Both the position numbers and the translations under genes were made by a program. Of a DNA stretch of 51,860 bases, positions 47,501-49,243 are shown piece after piece; the first letter of the stretch is position 1; each line of letters starts with the position of its first letter. This stretch comes from Pseudomonas sp. BCA17 (GTDB lineage: Bacteria; Pseudomonadota; Gammaproteobacteria; Pseudomonadales; Pseudomonadaceae): the NCBI RefSeq assembly GCF_004519405.1, contig NZ_SGWI01000012.1, positions 1-51,860 on the forward strand. The letters are read 5' to 3'. Below the pieces are notes generated by a model. That model saw only the letters and a program-made list of their open reading frames with translations, ran no database searches and had not been told where the DNA came from.

Positions 47501-48934
47501 CCCCAAGTCGTCGAGGTTGACGGTCAGCGGGTAGTTGGTGCGCTCTTCAGCGCCCAAGGCGTGTATGCCGGCCCATGCCGTCTGCGCCTCGGCACTACCG
47601 CCGGCAGCACTGTGGCGGTAGTTGAGCATGGCGCTGAACAGCGGCGTCGGCGTCGCCACGGCGCTGCAACGCTGAGCCAGGGCCAGCGAGGCGTGTTCAT
47701 GCTGGAGCAATGCGGTCAACCGCTGGTGGGTCAGTTTCAGGCCACTGCGCACGCTTTGCGCGCCCACGCTCACACGCAGCGGCAGGGTGTTGATGAACAT
47801 CCCCAGGGCGCGATCCGAGCCCTCGCCCGCGTGCATCCGGCCCAGCAATACGGTACCGAATACCACCTCCTGGCGCCCGGACACTTTACCCAGTACCTGG
47901 GCCAGTGCCAGGTGCATCACGCTGGCCGCACTCACCCCCAACTGCCGGGCCTGCAGGCGCAGCCGTTGGCTCAAGGCGTTGTCCAGCATGCGATGGCTTT
48001 CTTCGATGCCATGACCGTCACCCTGCACGTCCTGCAGACCGAAAGGCAGCGTCGGCTCATAGATATCACTGAGCATCTCGCGAAAGAACGCTTCATGCTG
48101 CTGTTCAGTGACTCCCAGGCGCGCCTGCGCCACATAATTGCGATACGGTACCGGCTCGCCCAGGTGCTCGGTCTGCCCCAGCAGGAAGGCCTGCATTTCG
48201 TGCTGCACCACCTCCATTGCCGTATGGTCCAGGGCCATATGGTGAAACAACAGCACCGCCACCCAGCGCTGGTTCGGCGAATCCAGCGCGAAGGCCACGC
48301 GCATCATCGGTGCCTGGCGGATATCCAGACGGTAGTGGCGCGCATCGAAGCGGCTGCGCAACTGGCCCAACACATCGCCTTCGCGTGGGTCCAGATGCAG
48401 TTCCTCACTGATCAGCGTGGCCTTGCGCAGTACCACTTGCATAGGTTCATCGAGGCTTTCCCAGACCACGGTGGTGCGCAGGATGTCGTGACGCTTGATC
48501 ACGTATTGCATCGCCTGGGTGAAGTGCTCCAGCCGCGCACGGCTGTCGAAGGCATACAGCGATTGCAGCAAATAGGGGTCGCCCTGCTCCGCCGTCAAAT
48601 GGTGGTACAACATGCCTTCCTGCAGCGGCGCCAGCGGGTAGATGTCCTTGACGTTGGCCAGGCCGCCCGGCACGGCGTCGACAATCCGGTCAATGGTTGC
48701 CTGGTCCAGGGTCGTCAATGGCAGCATCTGCGGCGTAATGCGGTAGGCCGGGCTCAACCAGTCCCCCCCATTGCGCGCGATCAACTCAAGCACTTGCGCT
48801 TTGTGTTCGCGCAAGTGGTCGATCAACTCATCGTCGAGCCCTTCATCGTCGCCCAGGATGACAAGGTCATCCTCTTCACGTTGCAGGTGGATCGCGTGAG
48901 TCGAAAGAACTGCCATCAATTCGCTGAAGTGCAT
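27776..48934 (-). CDS. Six-module NRPS with tandem thioesterases (tolaasin-type lipopeptide terminus)
   Basis: This 7052-residue synthetase begins with a TubC-like docking domain (about 1-57). Six C-A-T modules follow, with carrier serines at 1097, 2185, 3250, 4300, 5355 and 6435, then two thioesterases (Ser6563 in GWSFGG, Ser6856 in GHSFGG). Codes read by alignment to GrsA are: 1 DFWNIGMVH (Thr), 2 DFWNIGMVH (Thr), 3 DAWFLGNVV (Leu), 4 DLKNVGSDV (probably homoserine), 5 DLEHNTTVS (probably Dab), 6 DAESVGTII (probably Lys). C domains of modules 1, 2, 3 and 6 carry the HHL-x4-GD motif of dual epimerisation/condensation domains; modules 4 and 5 are LCL type. Predicted product: Thr-D-Thr-Leu-Hse-D-Dab-Lys, joined to upstream D-Val. 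This matches the tolaasin/sessilin C terminus. The start ATG 48934 has AGGTC upstream. Confidence 0.95.
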   Translation of the reverse strand: MHFSELMAVLSTHAIHLQREEDDLVILGDDEGLDDELIDHLREHKAQVLELIARNGGDWLSPAYRITPQMLPLTTLDQATIDRIVDAVPGGLANVKDIYPLAPLQEGMLYHHLTAEQGDPYLLQSLYAFDSRARLEHFTQAMQYVIKRHDILRTTVVWESLDEPMQVVLRKATLISEELHLDPREGDVLGQLRSRFDARHYRLDIRQAPMMRVAFALDSPNQRWVAVLLFHHMALDHTAMEVVQHEMQAFLLGQTEHLGEPVPYRNYVAQARLGVTEQQHEAFFREMLSDIYEPTLPFGLQDVQGDGHGIEESHRMLDNALSQRLRLQARQLGVSAASVMHLALAQVLGKVSGRQEVVFGTVLLGRMHAGEGSDRALGMFINTLPLRVSVGAQSVRSGLKLTHQRLTALLQHEHASLALAQRCSAVATPTPLFSAMLNYRHSAAGGSAEAQTAWAGIHALGAEERTNYPLTVNLDDLGEDFHITLLADAQIGAARIADYLHAALESQVAALEHTPQAALQTLGILPTAERQHLLHHWNSCDAVFADSALIHQQVEAQAAAEPDATAVLFEDLRLSYGDLNRRANQVAHRLLSLGVRPDDRVAICVERGLDMIIGLLGILKAGAGYVPIDPAYPQERISYTLQDSAPVAVLVQQATRAQVSEVSVPVIELDGGDCRAESTDNPQVPGLTASSLAYVIYTSGSTGLPKGVMIEHRNVARLFSATEGWFNFNEQDVWALFHSFAFDFSVWEIWGALMHGGQLLVVPQLTSRSPDECYALLCNAGVTILNQTPSAFRSLIAAQGQSELKHSLRQVIFGGEALEPGILKPWYARMGNAGTQLVNMYGITETTVHVTYRALQAADAQLVGVSPIGGRIPDLQLYVLDDQNEPVPVGVVGELYVGGAGVARGYLNRPELNAERFIADPFSGRAEARLYKTGDLGRWQADGSLDYLGRNDDQVKIRGFRIELGEIEARLAACEGVREAVVIAREDEPGDKRLVAYVIATDDAEPSAAELRAQLLVSLAEYMVPAAFVRVAQFPLTTNGKLDRKALPAPDADALARRRFEAPEGEVEATIAAIWQDLLGVERVGRQDHFFELGGHSLLAVKLIERMRQVGLGADVRVLFGQPTLAALAAAVADASKDVAVPANRVPEGCEHITPDMLPLATLDQAAIERIVASVPGGARNVQEIYSLAPLQEGILYHHLAAAQGDPYLQYMTFSFDSRERLQRFAAALQGVISRHDILRTAVVWERLDEPVQVVWREAQLGMDEIHLDPAAGDIAAQLTECLNPRHHRLDIRQAPMMRIGYSEDAPNQRWVAVLLLHHLVDDATSLRMLISEIEAHTRGEEALLPPSVPYRNYVAQARQGVSREAHEAFFSEMLGDIDEPTLPFGLQDVQGDGHGVEEVVLLLDDSLSRRLRAQSRQLGVTPASLYHLAWARVLGGVSGRTDVVFGTVLLGRLQGGEGSDRALGMFINTLPLRVSLAEAGVRAMVKSTHARLTDLLGHEHASLVLAQRCSQVAASTPLFSSLLNYRQLGGADVSAQALTAWEGIAVLDSKERTNYPLTLSVNDMGEAFSLSVMADGSIGAARVCGYMQCVLENLVQALEQTPQASLQSLAMLPAGEREHLLQHWNATDSLFADSALIHHQVELQAAVRPDATAVLFEDLRLSYGDLNRRANQVAHRLLSLGVRPDDRVAICVERGLDMIIGLLGILKAGAGYVPIDPAYPQERIRYTLQDSTPVAVLVQQATRALVTEVSVPVVELDGGDCQAESTQNPHVPDLTSANLAYVIYTSGSTGLPKGVMVEHHNVARLFSATEGWFNFNDQDVWALFHSFAFDFSVWEIWGALIHGGQLLVVPQLTSRSPDACYALLCSAGVTILNQTPSAFRSLIAAQGQSALKHSLRQVIFGGEALEPGILKPWYARPGNAGTQLVNMYGITETTVHVTYRALEAADAQRVGVSPIGGRIPDLQLYILDDQREPVPVGVVGELYVGGAGVARGYLNRPELNAERFIVDPFSGRAEARLYKTGDLGRWLADGSIDYLGRNDDQVKIRGFRIELGEIEARLAACEGVREAVVIAREDAPGNKRLVAYVIATDGAEPSAAELRAQLLVSLADYMVPSAFVMLDGFPLTTNGKLDRKALPAPDGEALARREYEHPEGEMELTLAALWQELLDVERVGRHDNFFELGGHSLLAVKLIERMRQIDLSADVRVLFGQPTLAALAAAVGGHQALEVPANRIEPDCQRITPDLLPLADLDQAAIDRIVASVPGGVRNVQDIYGLAPLQDGMLYHHLAAPQGDAYLLHMLFTFTGPEPVNQFAKALQSVIERHDILRSSIAWEGLEDPVQVVWRQATLGLEEVVIDPADGDVLTQLHEQFDPRHYRLDLSRAPLMHLAYAQDSAQQRWVGILLFHHMVLDHTALEVLIEEVQASLQGCTEDLAPSIPYRNHVAQSRLGADRQAHERFFKGMLGDIDEPTLAFGLRDVQGDGSGVEEAHLMLDSQLSGRLREQARLLGVSAASLMHLAWGQVLAQIAGRDDVVFGTVLLGRLQGGEGAGRALGLFINTLPLRVSVGGQGAREAVRVTHERLSQLLAHEHASLSLAQQCSGLPATQALFNTLLNYRHSASVEATSTDIAAWDGIQAVSMEERTNYPLVLNVDDFGVGFQLNAQALVKIGAQRVCGFMQMALAHLVNALEHTPQLALNQLSVLSAAERDAVLFDVNATAVHYSEAQTIHRLFEAQVERQPDATAVRQDDQHITYRQLDQRANQLAHCLLEAGVRTDDRVAICARRSLETLVGLVAILKAGAAYVPIDPAHPQERITYLLQDCAPVLVLAQSSTRSLLSHTELPVIELDSDQWHRRPTLNPNVAGLTPANLAYVIYTSGSTGLPKGVMVEHRTLENLVHWHCQAFNLHAGGHTSSVAGFGFDAMAWEVWPALCVGATLHLPPAKQGSEDIDALLRWWLAQPLDVSFLPTPVAEYAFNQQLQHPTLKTLLIGGDRLRQFNTPQRFNVVNNYGPTEATVVATSGLIEAGGVLHIGKPIANTQVYLLDAHLKPVPQGVAGELYVGGAGVARGYLNRAELTAERFLQDPFSHDPQARLYRTGDLARWLEDGTLEYLGRNDDQVKIRGVRIELGEIEACLAEHPHVGETVVLARDGRLVAYFTEHQALDRQTLRSWLQTQLPEYMVPAAYVRLDSLPLTANGKLDRKALPVPDQDAVLSRGYEAPQGEVETALAHIWSQVLKVEQVGREDHFFELGGHSLLAMRLISQVRLHLGVELDLADLFAHPQLTALAHVVGKAGRSSLPPIVPVSRDESLPLSFAQQRLWFLAQMDNAGAAYNMPIGLGLRGALDTLALERALAQIVSRHEVLRSAFVMDNDEPQLVITPVEGSFVLEQDDLRELADAPQRLKVLTEYEASTPFDLVNGPLLRARLVRMGDEHHVLLLTVHHIAADGWSMGVLSREMVTLYGAFSQGLADPLPPLTLQYADFAVWQRRWLSGEVLHRQNLYWQQTLAGAPAILTLPTDRPRPAQQDFSGAVLAFQLDEEVTQGLKRLSQRHGTSLYMSLLAAWGVLLARLSGQDEVVIGSPVANRNQVELEGLIGLFVNTLAMRIDTSGEPTVPTLLARVKARTLGAQAHQDLPFEQVVDIVKPVRSMAYSPVFQAMLTWQGSEEGGTPVVGDLLMEEGGQVNTSAKFDVSLELSEAQGHIIGSLSYATALFDEATVKRHLGYFERLLRAMVADDQCVPARVPLLDEQERQQQLAGLSGLRTPLNPGTVHSLFEAQAVRTPDAVAVQAAGAALTYRQLNERANQLAHHLRDLGVQPDARVAICVERSAELIVGLLAILKAGGAYVPIDPNYPLERIHYMLKDSAPAALLVHGATTQLAAAAGLPVVDLDREDWRGHALDNPQVAGLSATHLTYVIYTSGSTGQPKGVMVEHQGVVNMLDWYLADVGLGADDAVLLLTSHSFDLTQKNIFASLAVGATLHLADSPFDPSSIVRQIDAQAITHINLAPSAFYTLIDADQQHVLSRLRRVVLGGEPIKLSQLEKLRVPRPQFINSYGPTECSDVVAWHSVNADLAGYGAGDIPLGRPLRNLTLYVLDACGQQVPTGSVGELYIGGAGVARGYLNREDLTAERFLDDPFTAQGRMYRTGDLARYRADGTLEYLGRNDDQVKIRGLRIELGEIEALLAAHPEVLEAAVLVRDERLVAYFTAHMAGQAPQIEDLRTYLQSELPEYMVPSAYVQLQTLPLSPNGKLDRKALPAPGLDAVVSGVYEAPEGEIETTLAQIWQDLLGLEQVGRQGHFFELGGHSLLAMRLISQVRQRLGVELALAELFAHPQLAALAQVLAQAARSTLPAILPVPRDQDLPLSFAQQRLWFLAQMEGASTAYNMPIALGLRGHLDTQALERALTAIVARHEALRSRFVQYNNEPLVRIEPAERAFALKRLEVDSDVDLQLHVSNEALEPFDLEQGPLIRARLLRRADDHHLLLLTMHHIVSDGWSMGILTRELMALYEAFRLGQADPLPPLALQYGDFAVWQRRWLSGDVLQQQSQYWQQALADAPALLLLPTDRPRPARQDYSGATLSLLLDVNLTAGLKALSQRHGTTLYMTMMAAWGALLCRLSGQEEVVIGSPAANRMRAEVEGLIGLFVNTLAVRIGAGEELTVAALLAHAKDRTLAAQAHQDLPFEQVVEVLKPARSLAHSPLFQTLLTWQSSDAPSLVMGDLQFEGVGEASSFAKFDLSLDLSEVQGHIAGALEYATALFDETTVQRYLGYFECLLHAMVADDQALLTQIPLIDEDERDYLLHGLNHTQVAYPQDSTIHHLFEARVEAHPDAIAVAFEQQRISYAELNRRANRLAHHLIGLGISPDDRVAICAERGDEVLVGLLGVLKAGGAYVPLDPNYPPERLAYMIADSTPSAVLTQRALQDRLPPLEVAQVLLDEPCSGAEHNPQVPGLTARHLAYVIYTSGSTGNPKGVMIEHRGLVNYSLDAARLFGLTARDTVLQQNTLNFDLSVEEIFPAWLAGATLAPSRYVFGTEAARDPAITPTFLHLTAAHWHTLAAEWHHSPEQAQEHLRHVRLINVTGDALSAQKLKLWDEVRPAHTRLINTYGPTEATVSCTTAYVTHTGDTTGNTTIGKPMANTRIYLLDSQQQPVPFGVAGEIFIGGDGVARGYLNLDQISAERFLPDPFNDAPGARMYKTGDLARYLADGSIEYLGRNDFQVKVRGFRIELGEIESRLGNCAGVKEAAVIAREDRPGEKRLVAYVVPHAGVSLTAAGLRSYLAPLLAEYMIPSAFVTLDALPLTPNRKLDRKALPAPDQSAVASRDYQAPEGRIERSLAQIWAQVLQLEQVGRHDNFFELGGHSLLAVKLVERMRQDDLRVDVGALFTHPTLAGLAKVVGSSRALVIPANGITAECRRITPSMLPLASLSQDEIDRLVAGVPGQLANVQDIYGMTPLQEGILYHHLLADEGDLYLEQASFNFDSRERLEAFAQALQGVVERNDILRSTMRWEGLSEPVQVVLRHVPFALEEISLDGDDEAGAQLRERFNPQHFRMDLRDAPLMRLVCAYDRSQQRWAALLMFHHMLFDHVAMDLLQYELQAFLAGQEARLSAPVPYRNYVAQARLGMTEQEHEAFFGAMLADIDEPTLPFGLHNVQAGGTLELAQLLVEEGLGQRLRSCARQLGVSAASLMHVAWAQVLAHVCGQDEVVFGTVLMGGMQGGERALGLFINTLPLRVSVGAEGAQAGVKATHARLSTLLSHEHASLALAQRCSGVAAPAPLFSALLNYRHSAGAASSDDMAVWAGIQALGGEERSNYPLSLDVDDFGQAFALTVQVSPDVGAQRVCAYMHAALDSLVDALERTPDASLSSLEVLPLSERRQVLLDFNQTSTTDAQDQLIHALFEQQVLRTPDAVALEFDGQSLSYGELNAQANQLAHHLIALGVQPDDRVAIALERGTRMIVALLASLKAGAAYVPLDPAYPPQRLAFMLADSAPRVLLSEYAVLPLLGALPQALQVVTLNSALQPWRELGEHNPLAAELGLGSEHLAYVLYTSGSTGTPKGVMIEHAGLCNEIRAISGLTGLTVGDRALQFATINFDASIEEIFGALTCGATLVVRSAAWLTDAARFWALAAQARLSVISLPTRFWQGLADDQASVIPASVRVIVVGGEELSPEAVQHWFLRSGHTPRLLNTYGPTEATIIATANEVFAANPHPRAIGRPIANTRVYVLDAHGHPTGLGVAGEIHIAGAGIARGYLNQPQLSSERFLADPFSEVPGRLYKTGDLGRWLPDGTLEYLGRNDDQVKIRGFRIELGEVESALLACEGVRAAVVMARDDSEGQVSGKQLVAYLCGTPGSVEQLREELLTHLPQYMLPSAYVQLDSLPVTPNGKLDRKALPAPEQVMLSRDYEAPADALEERLATQWALALKLPRVGRHDSFFEMGGHSLLAIRLVSLLTQVDVQVTLAELFQHASVASMAALLRLRTDAPMPEQGLVTVRAGGTQAPLFLVHEFSGLNVYFPALGQHLDADVPVYGLEGVAWGDPQLNTMECLAARHIDLMRKVQPHGPYRLAGWSFGGVLAYEIAAQLIGMDEEVAFLGLLDTHVPRLVDQGTARWSTAHAHGLHLLEQCRAFCQAQVPVDSQALATVAQLESEAEHLDFDDLWQRVRAAGVLQPQLAALSRDALWAYLDREVAHGHAQAHYSLFPLNLPVHLFTAEQRTDESSRSSQTLGWDQIVPASLLHRIDVPGDHQSMMQAPHIAALGKAIDVALSTPAPTPTKAPYQPVLTIQSGQAGHAPIFCIPGAGDSVTGFIGLTDAFGPAWPIHGLQPRGLDAKAVPHSRVESAAQAYLVALEQQCPSGPVHLLGHSFGGWVAFEMALRLQAQGREVLSLSLIDSEAPGGTGVAGKPYTATGVLQRLIETMQLAAGKPFGIDPQAFAGLDEAAQWVALHRAMVQVGMLSARSTPDVMYGPARAFGAALRTVYQPRQRYHGQVRLVLADDPTLDAQGNQREQAGMIEGWSRLTDHLETWYGPGNHFTLLKAPHVYSLASWWHDGLVVPVGKVTS
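29511..32720 (-). other. NRPS module 6: dual E/C - A(Lys) - T
   Basis: The C domain carries LYHHLLADEGD and HHMLFDH, so it should epimerise the upstream Dab. The A domain (YTSGSTG at about residue 6042; FDASIEE, NTYGPTEATII) gives code DAESVGTII, which I read as Lys. The carrier serine is 6435. Confidence 0.75.
32721..35910 (-). other. NRPS module 5: LCL - A(Dab) - T
   Basis: The C domain has LSFAQQRLWFL and HHIVSDGWS, the LCL form, so the upstream residue stays L. The A domain (A3 at about residue 4956; NFDLSVEE, NVTGDAL, NTYGPTEATVS) gives DLEHNTTVS, the code I associate with diaminobutyrate in syringomycin-type synthetases. The adjacent dat gene supports it. The carrier serine is 5355. 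Confidence 0.75.
35911..39070 (-). other. NRPS module 4: LCL - A(Hse) - T
   Basis: This is an LCL-type C domain (LSFAQQRLWFL, HHIAADGWS). The A domain (A3 at about residue 3912; FDLTQKN, NSYGPTECSDV) gives DLKNVGSDV. This is close to the DLKNFGSDV form I recall for homoserine. The carrier serine is 4300. Confidence 0.7.
39071..42260 (-). other. NRPS module 3: dual E/C - A(Leu) - T
   Basis: The C domain has LYHHLAAPQGD and HHMVLDH, the dual type. The A domain (A3 at about residue 2872; FDAMAWEV, NNYGPTEATVV) gives DAWFLGNVV, the classical Leu code. Tolaasin I has Ile at the corresponding position, so the product may be a Leu variant. The carrier serine is 3250. Confidence 0.8.
42261..45515 (-). 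other. NRPS module 2: dual E/C-like - A(Thr) - T
   Basis: The C domain has LYHHLAAAQGD but its second motif reads HHLVDDATS, unlike HHM-x-x-DH in modules 1, 3 and 6. It acts on the module-1 Thr, the residue expected to become dehydrobutyrine. The A domain (A3 at about residue 1785) gives DFWNIGMVH, the Thr code. The carrier serine is 2185. Confidence 0.8.
45516..48934 (-). other. NRPS module 1: TubC-like docking - dual E/C - A(Thr) - T
   Basis: The first 57 residues form an acidic TubC-type docking domain. The C domain has HHLTAEQGD (111-119) and HHMALDH (231-237), so it should epimerise the Val delivered by the upstream synthetase. The A domain (A3 at about residue 697) gives DFWNIGMVH for Thr. 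The carrier serine is 1097. Confidence 0.8.
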
Positions 48935-49243
48935 GGTGTGACCTGCTTAAGATTCGAAAACAGTGACGAGAAAGTCCGGCTTCAATTGCAACCTGAACAC
49001 CCGGCGTCAAACAGCAGCGCTCGGCCCTGCATGGGCTCGGCGCTGTCGCCGTCAGGTTCAAAAAGTGATGGGTTGAATGCGTGCCCCAGGGCTTCCCACA
49101 GGGCTGGAAAACTAAAACATCCACGGGGAGGTGTATGTCATAGGAAGCAGGGACAACGCAGGGGTGACACGCGGCTGCAACAAGCGCGCACGCCCGGCAA
49201 GCCGGCGCGGTTTACCCGCGCCGGCCTGCCGTGTGTGTGCCGA
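48935..49243. other. Intergenic region between the two synthetase genes
   Basis: These 309 bases hold a strong hairpin next to the upstream stop codon (49195-49231) and otherwise no feature I can support. The gap is unusually wide for consecutive lipopeptide synthetase genes and could hold a second promoter for the downstream gene. Confidence 0.6.
49195..49231 (-). terminator. Strong GC-rich hairpin after the upstream synthetase gene
   Basis: The 16-base arms at 49195-49210 and 49216-49231 are complementary at 15 of 16 positions around a 5-base loop (TTTAC). The hairpin starts 12 bases past the stop codon of the upstream synthetase on the - strand. No T-tract follows. It may be a partial terminator or an mRNA-processing or stabilising hairpin between the two very large genes. 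Confidence 0.6.
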
